Shown: positions 26,361-35,772 of the stretch, one piece after another
Position numbering within the stretch: position 1 is the stretch's first letter
Layout of the letters: the number at the start of each line of letters is the position of its first letter
Source of the DNA: Microbacterium oxydans
GTDB taxonomy: Bacteria > Actinomycetota > Actinomycetes > Actinomycetales > Microbacteriaceae
Length of the DNA: 64,000 nt
Reading direction: 5' to 3'
NCBI RefSeq assembly: GCF_006540085.1
Contig: NZ_BJOG01000008.1
Coordinates: 124,001 to 188,000 of the forward strand
The notes under the pieces: model-generated
The model's database searches: none
What the model saw: the letters and a program-made list of their open reading frames with translations, nothing else
What the model was told of the DNA's origin: nothing
Translations under genes and position numbers: made by a program

Positions 26361-26373
26361 TCGGCCCCGCAAG

Positions 26374-26411
26374 ACCGAGTGCCGCCGTCCCCCCGGACGG
26401 CGGCACTCGGT
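26374..26411. terminator. Bidirectional terminator between convergent genes
   Basis: A perfect 17-bp GC-rich stem with a CCCC loop lies between the quinone-reductase-like gene and the convergent Asp23-like gene. Confidence 0.8.
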
Positions 26412-26422
26412 GGTTCCGTGCC

Positions 26423-26821
26423 TCAGGAGGTCGCAGGCACCTGAGGGCGTTCGGCCGGCTGCACGTGCGCGACCGTGAGGGTGATGCTCTCGTGACGCAG
26501 GCCTCGGGCGTCGAGCAGCGTGTCGACGGCCCCGTGCCCGGCGTGGAGGATGTCGCCCGATCTCGCCGTGGACTCGACCCCGAGTGTGGCCTCGACCACC
26601 ACCCCGCCGTCGGCGACGATCACCGAGACCATGGGCTCATCGTCCTTTCGCGCGCCGATGGCCTCAGCGCCCAGTCGCAACAGCTGAGAGATCACAGATC
26701 CCGATCTGTAGACGCTGCGCACCCCCGGGGTCGATCGCAGGGTCGCCTCGATCGCCGCAGCGAGTTCCTCGCGCTCCTCCGCCTGCATCACGTCTCCCCC
26801 ACTCACGTCTCCGCCGCTCAC
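26423..26821 (-). CDS. Small Asp23-like protein of the sigma-factor operon
   Basis: 132 residues from a GTG overlapping the upstream stop (GTGA). Not a clear family match. Its pattern (LRSTPGVRSVYRSG, a strand VSVIVADGGVVVEATLGVES, a helix and the final ITLTVAHVQP) resembles a shortened Asp23/Gls24 domain. It is the third gene after the ECF sigma factor and the Asp23-domain protein; co-expression is likely and the function unknown. Confidence 0.7.
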   Translation of the reverse strand: MSGGDVSGGDVMQAEEREELAAAIEATLRSTPGVRSVYRSGSVISQLLRLGAEAIGARKDDEPMVSVIVADGGVVVEATLGVESTARSGDILHAGHGAVDTLLDARGLRHESITLTVAHVQPAERPQVPATS

Positions 26822-27429
26822 GACGACACCTCTCTGATGTCTCGGATCGCGATGTCGATCGCGACCACGTTCAGTTCGGTGTGCGCGCGAAGGCGACGAT
26901 CCACTTCGGCTCGAAGTTCGTCCGCGACCTTCGGGATCGGCTGTCCATGCAGCGCGCTCGCATCGATCCCGACGCGGATCGGGGCGCCTGGCCGGGTCAC
27001 ATCGCCCTCCAGCCGGCACCGGCCGATGAGGAGACCGGGAACGGCGTCTTCCGAGGAGCGCACGAGACCGCGAACAGCTCCCTCGGTGATGGCGAGATCC
27101 GCCTTCGGATCGGGCGATTCGAAGGGGATGCGGCGTCCGGCCCGCGCATCCATCGCGATGCCGCTCAGGATGCGGTCGACCCAGCTGTCATCGACCTCGG
27201 GTTCGGCTGCGGCTTCCGCAGCGAGCAGCTCCGCGCCGAGCCCTCGCAGACGCTCAAGCGCATCCAAGGCCAGCTGACACCCGGGCGACTCGTCGATGGA
27301 ACGGTCGGCCGGGCGTCTTCCGGCGTCGAGGTAGTCGGTGAGCTCGTCCAGGGTGTGCCCGTCGAGATCGGTGGGCTCGAGTCCGAGTCTGCGGATTTCA
27401 GGCGCGTCTCTGTCGTCGGTCATCGCCAC
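26818..27429 (-). CDS. Asp23-domain protein with anti-sigma-like N-terminus
   Basis: 203 residues. The C-terminal half (about 105-200) is an Asp23/Gls24 domain (ADLAITEGAVRGLVRSSEDA, then IRVGIDASALHGQPIPKVAD and ELNVVAIDIAIRDI). Residues 20-75 (LDELTDYLDAGRRPADRSID, then ESPGCQLALDALERL) have the spacing of a zinc-finger anti-sigma helix bundle but keep only Cys51 of the usual His-Cys-Cys set. The gene overlaps the sigma gene by 10 bp. I infer that it binds and restrains that sigma factor; this is unproven. Confidence 0.78.
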   Translation of the reverse strand: MAMTDDRDAPEIRRLGLEPTDLDGHTLDELTDYLDAGRRPADRSIDESPGCQLALDALERLRGLGAELLAAEAAAEPEVDDSWVDRILSGIAMDARAGRRIPFESPDPKADLAITEGAVRGLVRSSEDAVPGLLIGRCRLEGDVTRPGAPIRVGIDASALHGQPIPKVADELRAEVDRRLRAHTELNVVAIDIAIRDIREVSS

Positions 27430-27986
27430 TCCTCCATCCGTACGATCATGTATTTTCTGGCGCGGGCCAGTAGGCCGCGCGCCGTGGAGATCGGGATGTC
27501 CAACTGCTCCGAGATCTCCTCATAGGTGTAGCCGCCGATCTCACGAAGCACCCAGCACTCGCGTTGAGCGTCGGGCAGCTCCCGCAGAGCAGCACCGAGG
27601 GCTGCGACACCGGCGCGAGCCTCGACGACCGCGGACGGTGCCGCATGAAGAGGTGCCGGTCGGTCGATCGAGTCGATGTCGACGGCCGGGCGGATCGCAC
27701 GGATGCGGTCGACCGCCTTCCGGCTGACGATCCGCATCAGCCAGCTCTTGACCTTCGCCGGATCCTCGAGCTCGCCGAACCGCTGCCACGCGACCACGAA
27801 GGACTCCTGCACGATGTCATCGACGTCGGCGGAGGCGTTCAGCATCCGCTGCGTATAGGCGCGCATCATCGGCGTATACCTGCGTACCAAGACGGCGAAC
27901 GCCTCGACGTCCCCATCCATCGCCCGTCCGGCGACGATGCCGTCGTCCGCATCCTCGAGCGCTGTCCGAAAGCGTTCCTTCTCCAT
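27420..27986 (-). CDS. ECF-type RNA polymerase sigma factor
   Basis: 188 residues. Region 2: FAVLVRRYTPMMRAYTQRML and DIVQESFVVAWQRF. Region 4: LRELPDAQRECWVLREIGGY, YTYEEISEQLDIPISTARGL and LARARKYM. No region 3, as expected. It heads an operon with two Asp23-like genes; CsbD and another Asp23 protein lie just upstream on the same strand. A stress or cell-envelope regulon is likely. Confidence 0.93.
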   Translation of the reverse strand: MEKERFRTALEDADDGIVAGRAMDGDVEAFAVLVRRYTPMMRAYTQRMLNASADVDDIVQESFVVAWQRFGELEDPAKVKSWLMRIVSRKAVDRIRAIRPAVDIDSIDRPAPLHAAPSAVVEARAGVAALGAALRELPDAQRECWVLREIGGYTYEEISEQLDIPISTARGLLARARKYMIVRMEEWR

Positions 27987-28074
27987 CTACCCCACCCCTC
28001 GATCCGATCCCCGAAGGAATTCGGAACAGATGCCCCATCGGATCGGATCATGTCTCACCCGCCTGTGAGGGATC

Positions 28075-28100
28075 GGGGAGAGGCGGTGCGGCCTCTCCCC
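28075..28100 (-). terminator. Terminator after the CsbD gene
   Basis: A 10-bp GGGGAGAGGC/GCCTCTCCCC stem with a 6-nt loop lies 10 nt beyond the CsbD stop and before the sigma gene start. Confidence 0.65.
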
Positions 28101-28109
28101 CGGTCCCGC

Positions 28110-28283
28110 CTACTTCTTGAACGCGTCCTTCACGTCCTCCGCAGCGTCGCGCACGTTGCCCTTGGCCTGCTCGGCCTTGCCCTCGGCGACGAGCTTGTCA
28201 TCGTTGATGACCTTGCCCACGGTCTCCTTGGCCTTTCCGGCGACCTTCTCGGCTGTGGCCTTGATCTTGTCTTCAGCGCTCAT
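28110..28283 (-). CDS. CsbD-family stress-response protein
   Basis: 57 residues, a short gene that is easy to overlook. The protein reads MSAEDKIKATAEKVAGKAKE and continues with TVGKVINDDKLVAEGKAEQ and AKGNVRDAAEDVKDAFKK. It is a Lys/Ala/Glu-rich, hydrophilic helical protein with the KAKE...GK.....L..EG...Q..G pattern of CsbD, a general-stress protein family of unknown mechanism. A GGGAG ribosome binding site precedes the ATG. It lies between the Asp23 gene and the sigma operon on the same strand. Confidence 0.92.
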   Translation of the reverse strand: MSAEDKIKATAEKVAGKAKETVGKVINDDKLVAEGKAEQAKGNVRDAAEDVKDAFKK

Positions 28284-28341
28284 TTCTTCTCCCTTTCTCG
28301 TTACGGCCCCGGGTCTCGGAGCCGTGTCTTGGATGTGGCGA

Positions 28342-28785
28342 CTACTCGCTCGCTGTCACAGCGGTCTCGCCCTCGACGTCGTCCGAGGGGACGTGCACAT
28401 CGTCGATCGTGACGTTGACCTCGACGAGGTCCGCCCCTGCCAGCTCGACGAGGTCTCGATGGATAGCCGCCCTGACCTCGTCGGCGACCTTCTGCAGGGC
28501 GACCGGATACTCGGCGACGATCGTGATGTCGACGGTGATCTGCGCCTCGCCGACCGCGACGGACACTCCCTGCGAGAGGTCGGTCGTGTTGAAGGCATCC
28601 CGGATGGCTCCCACCATGCGCGCAGCGCCCCCGCCGAGCGCATGAACCCCGTCGACATCCCGCGCGGCGATGCCGGCGATCTTCGCGACCACCGCATCCT
28701 CGATCGTCGTCGTGCCCACTGCAGCCCCCTGCAGCGGTGCTTCGACGTGGATCTCGGGCTGCGTGCCCGGAGTCGTGTTCGCCAT
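28342..28785 (-). CDS. Asp23/Gls24-family envelope stress protein
   Basis: 147 residues. The Asp23 domain is complete: TTIEDAVVAKIAGIAARDVD, GVHALGGGAARM, VSVAVGEAQITVDITIVAEY, VALQKVADEVRAAIHRDLVE and VEVNVTIDDVHV. Family members collect at the membrane in Firmicutes through partners such as AmaP and affect wall stress. The second of two adjacent ATGs is chosen because AAGGAG lies 6 nt ahead of it. It is divergent from the TetR gene. Confidence 0.9.
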   Translation of the reverse strand: MANTTPGTQPEIHVEAPLQGAAVGTTTIEDAVVAKIAGIAARDVDGVHALGGGAARMVGAIRDAFNTTDLSQGVSVAVGEAQITVDITIVAEYPVALQKVADEVRAAIHRDLVELAGADLVEVNVTIDDVHVPSDDVEGETAVTASE

Positions 28786-28923
28786 CATGAGCTCCTTCAT
28801 CCGTGTTCTGCCCGTAGGGGCGCCGGTCGCGGTCGGCGACGCTATGACTAGGACGGATCGCGAGCAGCGGATGTCACAAATCGATCCGAAGAAAGTCGCC
28901 GACAACGGATACGAGCACTTCAC

Positions 28924-28958
28924 AGTGCACTCCAAGCTTCGAAGTGCAATATTGCACT
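28924..28958. promoter_or_regulatory. Probable TetR operator next to the tetR start
   Basis: A perfect 16-bp palindrome AGTGCAATATTGCACT (28943-28958) ends 2 nt before the TetR ATG. An imperfect palindrome centred on AAGCTT (28927-28947) overlaps it, and an AGTGCACT copy sits at 28924. It is likely to be bound by the TetR protein encoded just downstream. Confidence 0.65.
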
Positions 28959-28960
28959 CT

Positions 28961-29572
28961 ATGAGCGACAGTGCAGAATCCTTGCGGGAACAGCGCAAGC
29001 GGGAGACCTCCCGAGCCCTCACCGATGCCGCACGCCGGTTGACCACGGAGAAGGGGTTCGCCGGATTCACGGTCGAGGAGCTGTGCGCCGAGGTCGGAGT
29101 CTCGCGGCGCACGTTCTTCAACTACTTCGAGAGCAAGGAGAACGCGGTCTTCGGCTTCGCGACGATCGATTCCCGCCAGGAAGCTCTCGAGGAGGAGTTC
29201 GCCACGCAGCGCGGAGACCTCCTCGACGACTTCATCCAGCTGACGATCAGTCGCTTCGAGCTCTTCAACCCGGTCGATGATGCGCCGGCGATGTTCGCCG
29301 TGATCGAGCAGGAGCCGCGGCTGCTGAAGGCGGCCTTCGAACAGCTCGCCAAGAACGAGCGCCGTGACCAGACCCTGATCCTCCGTCGCACCGAGGGCGG
29401 CGATGATGCCGAACTCCGCGCCGAGGTGGTCGTGCACACCGTCGGCGCGCTCGTGCGCATGAGCATGGACCAGCTCCTGCACCACCAGTCCCCCGAGCCG
29501 TTCGCCGATCTCATCGCGCGACGCCTCGACCTCGCCCGCTCGCTCTACGCACCGTCACAGAAAGCCCGTTGA
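28961..29572 (+). CDS. TetR-family transcriptional regulator
   Basis: 203 residues from the ATG right behind the palindrome. DNA-binding head: TSRALTDAARRLTTEKGFAG, FTVEELCAEVGVSRRTFFNY and FESKE. The rest is an all-helical ligand domain. The stop codon touches the MFS start (no gap), so the two are an operon, and the repressor probably controls both through the palindrome. An upstream ATG at about 28871 is also in frame but would place the operator inside the gene. Confidence 0.92.
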   Translation: MSDSAESLREQRKRETSRALTDAARRLTTEKGFAGFTVEELCAEVGVSRRTFFNYFESKENAVFGFATIDSRQEALEEEFATQRGDLLDDFIQLTISRFELFNPVDDAPAMFAVIEQEPRLLKAAFEQLAKNERRDQTLILRRTEGGDDAELRAEVVVHTVGALVRMSMDQLLHHQSPEPFADLIARRLDLARSLYAPSQKAR

Positions 29573-31243
<1,671 letters not shown>

Positions 31244-31262
31244 ACACGCCAGCTCGGTGAAC

Positions 31263-31300
31263 ACGGCGGCCCCTGCCCCCTCTGGAGCAGGGGCCGCCGT
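31263..31300 (+). terminator. Terminator of the tetR-MFS operon
   Basis: A perfect 14-bp GC-rich stem with a 10-nt loop, 20 nt beyond the MFS stop. Confidence 0.8.
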
Positions 31301-31367
31301 CTGTCAAGGGGCTCCCGCCCCGGCTCACCTGCGGGCATGCTTCATCGTGGGGACAGTCAGGAGAATG

Positions 31368-31676
31368 ATGGATCGCGTACCAGACCCACGGTTCGCTCTC
31401 GAGCAGGTCAGCGCCACGGATTGGGCCATCGTCGATCTGCAATACCCGGACGTAGATCACCGGCGGGTCGTGTGCCGCGTCTATGAGGATGCGCCGACAG
31501 AGGTCGAAGTGCTCTGGCTGCGTGACCTCCCCCTCGCCCTGCGCTACTCGTCCGTGGACGACGTGCTCACCGCTGTCCAGCGCTTCCACGACACCTCGCG
31601 CGCCACCCGCCCGATCCCGATCCCTCGTCTACCTCCGCCGACGGGGAGAGCAGGGCGCGGGACGCGCCCGCGATGA
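31368..31676 (+). CDS. Small hypothetical protein
   Basis: About 102 residues. Not recognised by function. It starts at an ATG with AGGAG 4 nt ahead (MDRVPDPRFALEQVSATDWA) and continues with VDLQYPDVDHRRVVCRVYED and EVEVLWLRDLPLALRYSSVD, a compact alpha/beta pattern. The C-terminal 20 residues are Pro/Arg-rich and low-complexity. The codon pattern looks coding. I believe similar small proteins occur in Microbacterium, but this was not searched. Confidence 0.65.
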   Translation: MDRVPDPRFALEQVSATDWAIVDLQYPDVDHRRVVCRVYEDAPTEVEVLWLRDLPLALRYSSVDDVLTAVQRFHDTSRATRPIPIPRLPPPTGRAGRGTRPR

Positions 31677-31751
31677 CCAGGCGGATGGACGCGGCGCCTA
31701 CGGCTGCGCCACACTGATCGGGAGAACCGTCCCCCGAGCCCTGGAGCTCTC

Positions 31752-32606
31752 ATGACCGCACCCGCCCCCGCCGCCGCGACCGGCACCCCTTGGAAGAGAT
31801 TCTGGGAGAAGGGCGGCTGGTGGCGCGCACTCCTTCTCGCAGCCGTCTACTTCGTGCTCTACAACGGACTGTCGCTCGCCTTCACTCCGCTCGCGGCACA
31901 GATCGACGACCCGACGGGCCCCACCGGCATCCTGGTCTTCTACGCGCTTCCCGTTCTCGTCGGCTGTCTGCTCCTGGTCGGCTTCGCCGCGTCGGTCAGC
32001 TGGCTCGGCGAACTCTTCAGACGGCAGCCGATCACGGGCCGCGGCTGGATGTGGATCGCGATCGTGATCGTGCTGCTGTTCAACGTCCTGCACCTGCTCA
32101 GCATCGACTACGGCGAGGCCGGGTTCCAGGTGGTCGCGACCTGGCTGCTCGCCGGCGTCTTCATCGGTTTCGCCGAAGAGGTGCTCACTCGCGGTCTCGT
32201 CGTGAACATGCTGCGCAAGGCCGGATACCGCGAGATCGTCGTCGCCGTGATCTCGGCCGCGGTGTTCGCCGGACTCCATTCCGGGAACCTGCTCAGCGGT
32301 CAATCGCTGTTCGCCACCGCGTTCCAGGTGGTCTACACCTTCGCTTTCGGAATCTGCATGTACCTCGCCATGCGGGTCACCGGCACTCTCATCGCGCCTA
32401 TCCTGCTGCACGCCAGCACCGATCCGAGTATCTTCCTCCACACGGCCTATCCGGTCGAGGGTCCGGTCTCGACGCTGGCTGGGCTCGGAAACCCCGCCGT
32501 GATCGTGGTCGGTCTCGTGCTGCTGTTCTTCATCCGCGGACGTGTCGGCGTCGCAGACGCTACGGCGGGAGACGTGGGTCCGGCCTTCGACGCACCGCAG
32601 CGCTAG
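31752..32606 (+). CDS. CPBP-family (CAAX-like) intramembrane protease
   Basis: 284 residues with seven to eight membrane helices. The Abi/CPBP active-site motifs are all present: E142-E143 with Arg147 (FAEEVLTRG), His176 (FAGLHSGN) and His220 (LLHASTDP). Bacterial members are intramembrane glutamyl proteases linked to bacteriocin self-protection or processing of membrane proteins; the target here is unknown. A GGAG site precedes the ATG by 5 nt. Its stop overlaps the stop of the convergent pseudogene. Confidence 0.9.
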   Translation: MTAPAPAAATGTPWKRFWEKGGWWRALLLAAVYFVLYNGLSLAFTPLAAQIDDPTGPTGILVFYALPVLVGCLLLVGFAASVSWLGELFRRQPITGRGWMWIAIVIVLLFNVLHLLSIDYGEAGFQVVATWLLAGVFIGFAEEVLTRGLVVNMLRKAGYREIVVAVISAAVFAGLHSGNLLSGQSLFATAFQVVYTFAFGICMYLAMRVTGTLIAPILLHASTDPSIFLHTAYPVEGPVSTLAGLGNPAVIVVGLVLLFFIRGRVGVADATAGDVGPAFDAPQR

Positions 32607-33440
32607 GGGCGTTTCGCCTCTGGCCAGTCGGTGACGACGACCTTGCCGATCGTCCGGGAGGCCTCCACGATCTCGTGGGCCCGACGCATCGTCGCGGCGT
32701 CCAGCGGAATCCACCAGGTTCGCGACGCTCTCCAGGAGGTCGTGCTGGTAGTGGTCGGAGGGATCGGTGACGGGCCTCGTGAACATGAGCTCCCAGTGCC
32801 AGGTCACGCTCTTCGCCTTGAGCGCGTCGATGCTGCCCCCGGTCTCGTCGATGGAGACGACCTGTCCGCGCGGACGGATCACGTCGGCGATCGCCCTGAC
32901 GTTGCCGGGGGTGAACGAGGTGAACACGTAGTCGACGCCGGCGGGGGCGAGCGCCGACACCTCGCCGGCGAAGTCACGGCCGACGACGTGGTCGGCCCCC
33001 ATCTGACGCACCCACTCCGCCGTCTCCGGGCGCGAGGCCACGGCGATGACCTCGAGACGCGTGAGGGCCTTCGCGAGCTGGATGATCAGCGCGCCGACGC
33101 CCCCTGCCGCGCCGATCACCAGGAGCACTCCCGTGCTTTCGCGGGTGAGCGCCAGGCGGTCGAACAGGCTCTCCCACGCGGTGATGACCGTCAGCGGCAG
33201 TGCGGCCGCCTCGGCGACCGACAGCGTGCGAGGAGCATGGCCGACGATGTTCTCGTTCACCAGGTGGAACCGCGCGTTCGTGCCCGAGCGATCGATCTGC
33301 CCGGCGTAGAACACGCGATCCCCCACGGCGAAGCGGGTCGACTCCTCGCCGACGGCGACCACGACCTCTGCCGCGTCGTAGCCGAGACGTGCCATCACCG
33401 CGCCGACGACACGCGTCGCGCCTGCGGTCCGTCTCAGCAC
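32603..33440 (-). pseudogene. Broken zinc-type alcohol dehydrogenase / quinone reductase (MDR family)
   Basis: The core is clear: VVAVGEESTRFAVGDRVFYA, LSVAEAAALPLTVITAWESL, Rossmann loop VIGAAGGVGALIIQLAKALT, GADHVVGRDF. Two lesions are visible. The N-terminal ~50 residues of the GroES-like domain are missing; the frame begins at RVVGAVMARLGYDA next to the promoter of the divergent gene. Near 32715 the frame breaks after VANLVD and resumes in another frame as PLDAATMRRAHEIVEASRTI, then GKVVVTDWPEAKRP and a stop at 32603-32605. About 10-15 residues are lost at the junction. It is unlikely to make an active enzyme. Confidence 0.82.
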
Positions 33441-33447
33441 TCCGCCA

Positions 33448-33453
33448 TACCCT
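33448..33453 (+). promoter_or_regulatory. Leaderless -10 box of the META-domain gene (TACCCT)
   Basis: TACCCT ends 7 nt before the ATG; it lies directly beside the broken 5' end of the pseudogene. Confidence 0.35.
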
Positions 33454-33460
33454 CAGGGAC

Positions 33461-34177
33461 ATGACCGTCGAGGATCCGGAACCTGCCCATCGCGACCGTG
33501 CGCACCGCTCCGCACTCGCCGTCGCCCTCTGGTTGCTCGTTCCGTTGCTCGTCGTCGCGGCGTACGTCGCGCAGATCCTCGAGTCGTTCAGCGCCGTCGG
33601 CTGCGAAGGCGATTGCGACCTGGCAGTCGCTTTCGGCGCCCGCGCCGTCTTCCCGTGGGCGGTCGCTGCCTCGGTCATCGCGGCGATCGTGGCCGCGTTC
33701 ACGCTCCGGCATCGGAGAAAGCCCGCCTACTGGGCTCCCCTGCTCGGCGTGGTCCTCGTGCTGGTGTCGGCCATCACCACCAGCGCCGTCTTCCAAGCCG
33801 GGCTTGCCCCCATGTACGCGCGCAACGACAGGATCGCGAACGGTGAGGTCCCCGCCGAGACGACTCCGCCACTCCCCGACCCCGTCGGGGGCTGGGAGGC
33901 GAGCGTCGACGGAGCGACGTTCTTGTCGTTCAGTCCCGACGGGACCGTCACGGGCAGCGACGGGTGCAACGATCTGAGCGGCCGCTGGTCGCAGGATTCG
34001 GCGGGAAGGATCGAGCTGGAGACGCTCCTCCCCCAGACGGAGAACGCCTGCGACGGCATCGACGCATGGCTCGGCCGAGGGCGATCCGCGGACATCATCG
34101 ATGGCTACATGTACGTCAACGGCGAGGCTGATTCGCCGATCGGTGGGCTCCAACCGGCGCGCCAGTCCCGCGACTGA
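33461..34177 (+). CDS. Membrane protein with C-terminal META domain
   Basis: 238 residues. Three hydrophobic helices occupy residues 20-115. The remaining part is a META/HslJ-like domain: VGGWEASVDGATFLSFSPDG, TVTGSDGCNDLSGRWS and LLPQTENACDGIDAWLG. META-domain proteins such as HslJ in E. coli are linked to heat or antibiotic tolerance; the exact role here is unknown. Convergent with tRNA genes. Confidence 0.78.
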   Translation: MTVEDPEPAHRDRAHRSALAVALWLLVPLLVVAAYVAQILESFSAVGCEGDCDLAVAFGARAVFPWAVAASVIAAIVAAFTLRHRRKPAYWAPLLGVVLVLVSAITTSAVFQAGLAPMYARNDRIANGEVPAETTPPLPDPVGGWEASVDGATFLSFSPDGTVTGSDGCNDLSGRWSQDSAGRIELETLLPQTENACDGIDAWLGRGRSADIIDGYMYVNGEADSPIGGLQPARQSRD

Positions 34178-34206
34178 GCTTCGACGCGCTGCCCCCCGTG
34201 AACGAC

Positions 34207-34232
34207 GAAACCCCCGGGAATCCGGGGGTTTT
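34207..34232 (+). terminator. Terminator after the META-domain gene
   Basis: A 10-bp stem AAACCCCCGG/CCGGGGGTTT with a 4-nt loop, extended by A/T pairs, followed by TTC: a good intrinsic terminator, and it may also end the minus-strand tRNA transcript. Confidence 0.8.
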
Positions 34233-34238
34233 CATCTG

Positions 34239-34312
34239 TAGCAGGAGCGGGGCTTGAACCCGCGACCTCACGATTATGAGTCGTGCGCTCTAACCAGCTG
34301 AGCTACCCTGCC
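34239..34312 (-). tRNA. tRNA-Met (CAT)
   Basis: 74 nt without an encoded CCA. Acceptor GGCAGGG pairs with the 3' side using G-U at both ends; D arm GCTCAGCTGGTTAGAGC; anticodon stem CACGA/TCGTG with loop CTCATAA (CAT); T arm GCGGG-TTCAAGC-CCCGC. The normal acceptor pairing and the GCTC D arm fit the elongator type. A CAT-bearing tRNA-Ile cannot be excluded from sequence alone. Confidence 0.9.
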
Positions 34313-34347
34313 GCGAGGCATCCGTCCGCGTGAGAAGAATGCTTGCG

Positions 34348-34419
34348 AGCCCCGAGTCAGGATTGAACTGACGACCCCTTCCTTACCATGGAAGTGCTCT
34401 GCCACTGAGCTATCGGGGC
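34348..34419 (-). tRNA. tRNA-Thr (GGT)
   Basis: 72 nt without encoded CCA. Acceptor GCCCCGA/TCGGGGC; D arm GCTCAGTGGCAGAGC; anticodon stem CTTCC/GGAAG with loop ATGGTAA (GGT); T arm GTCAG-TTCAATC-CTGAC. It lies 35 nt upstream of tRNA-Met on the same strand, so a joint transcript is likely. Confidence 0.95.
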
Positions 34420-34487
34420 GTGCTGCCCCTCGCGGGGCAACCGTACGAGAATACCATTACTGTGGCGTCCTCATGAAATCGAGCCGG

Positions 34488-35726
34488 TCACTCCTCCGCG
34501 GTCAGCGACGATCGACCGGCGTTCGCCTTGAGCCACGGCATCGGGTCGATGGTCGTTCCGTTGACGATGAGCTCGAAGTGCAGGTGAGCGCCGTAGGAAC
34601 GACCCGTGTTACCCGTCTTGCCGACGATCGTTCCGACCTTGACGGTGTCGCCGGCCTTGACGTTGAGGGAGCCGTACTGCATGTGCGAGTAGTGGCTCGT
34701 GATGACCTGGCCGTCGATGACGTGGTCGATGTAGACCGTGACCCCGAAGGCCCCGCCCTGCTCTGTGGCGATGCGGACAGTGCCGTCGGCGATGGCCTGG
34801 ATCGGCGCACCGTTGCCCGGCACGAAGTCGATGCCCTCGTGGAGGCGGCCGCTGCGCATCCCATAGCCGTAGCTCATGCCGACACCGACGAGGAACGGCC
34901 ACTGGATGGCGGCGTCGGGGTCGTTCGTGAAGATCTCACCCGAGTAGTTGATGCCCTGCTCGGCGGCGACCTCGGCGAGCGAGACCGTGCTGAAGTCATC
35001 GGAGCGGGAGAGCGGGACGCTCTCGACGCCGGACGGTGCGACGAAAGCCTGGATCTCGTCCTCGGCCTCGTCCTTCGAGTCGGCGGCAGCAGCGGAGACC
35101 AACGACATGGATGCGGCCGAACCGCCCCGCACACCGGCGACCGCCTCCGCGGGGAGCGTCATGGACACCGCGAGAAGCCCTGCGAGGCTCATCACACCGA
35201 CGGTTGCTCCGACCGTGACCACCTTGCGGAGGTTGCGGGGGCGACGAGGGGCCACATGCGAGGGGACGACAGACTCAGCGTCCGAACTCGCTGCGGAGGG
35301 CGAGCGCTCAGCCGTGGAAACCGTCGGAACCGCACCTGTCGCGCGGAAGGCACGGGAAGCGCGCTCGAACGCGTCGGCTTCGACCGCCGGTCCACGCCCG
35401 GCCTCACCGGTTTCGCGGACCGGAGCCGCAGGAGCCTCGACCGGCTCCGAGGCGACAGGAACCGCGGGAACATCGGCGATCACCGGCTCCGAGTTCGTGG
35501 CGACGAAAGGCTCGATCAGCGCTTCCGTGACCACCTCGTCGGGTGCCGACCGCTGACGGGCGGCGCGTCGGGAAAGGGGGGCGACAGCAGCGAGGGCTAC
35601 GGCAGTGGAATCAGCGGCAGAAAGGGGTGCCGTCGGTCCCGCCGCGGGGGCCTCGGAGGCCGCAGTGCGGAGTCGGCTGGATCGGCGCGTGGGCGCAGAG
35701 GCAGCCTGGGAGTTCTCGAGGGGCAA
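34488..35726 (-). CDS. M23-family peptidoglycan endopeptidase, membrane-anchored
   Basis: About 412 residues from TTG 35726 (or 430 from GTG 35780). A long Ala/Pro-rich cytoplasmic head and an Arg-rich patch precede one membrane helix (TVGATVGVMSLAGLLAVSMT). The extracellular C-terminal LytM/M23 domain keeps the zinc motifs: RLHEGIDFVPG (His and Asp) and GAHLHFEL (His-x-His). It should cut peptide cross-bridges in the wall during growth or division. TTG is preferred because the upstream GTG lies inside a hairpin and has no ribosome binding site. Confidence 0.88.
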   Translation of the reverse strand: MPLENSQAASAPTRRSSRLRTAASEAPAAGPTAPLSAADSTAVALAAVAPLSRRAARQRSAPDEVVTEALIEPFVATNSEPVIADVPAVPVASEPVEAPAAPVRETGEAGRGPAVEADAFERASRAFRATGAVPTVSTAERSPSAASSDAESVVPSHVAPRRPRNLRKVVTVGATVGVMSLAGLLAVSMTLPAEAVAGVRGGSAASMSLVSAAAADSKDEAEDEIQAFVAPSGVESVPLSRSDDFSTVSLAEVAAEQGINYSGEIFTNDPDAAIQWPFLVGVGMSYGYGMRSGRLHEGIDFVPGNGAPIQAIADGTVRIATEQGGAFGVTVYIDHVIDGQVITSHYSHMQYGSLNVKAGDTVKVGTIVGKTGNTGRSYGAHLHFELIVNGTTIDPMPWLKANAGRSSLTAEE

Positions 35727-35772
35727 AGCGTTTCTCTCGGTCGTGCGTCGTGCTCGGGGGGCGCAAACTTTG

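Noticed and set aside
34239..34312. Initiator tRNA-fMet
   Set aside because: The first acceptor pair is G-U rather than the C-A mismatch of initiators, and the D arm is of the elongator type.
34239..34419. tRNA cluster as a prophage or island attachment site
   Set aside because: No integrase and no second copy of a tRNA 3' end was found in the flanking sequence.
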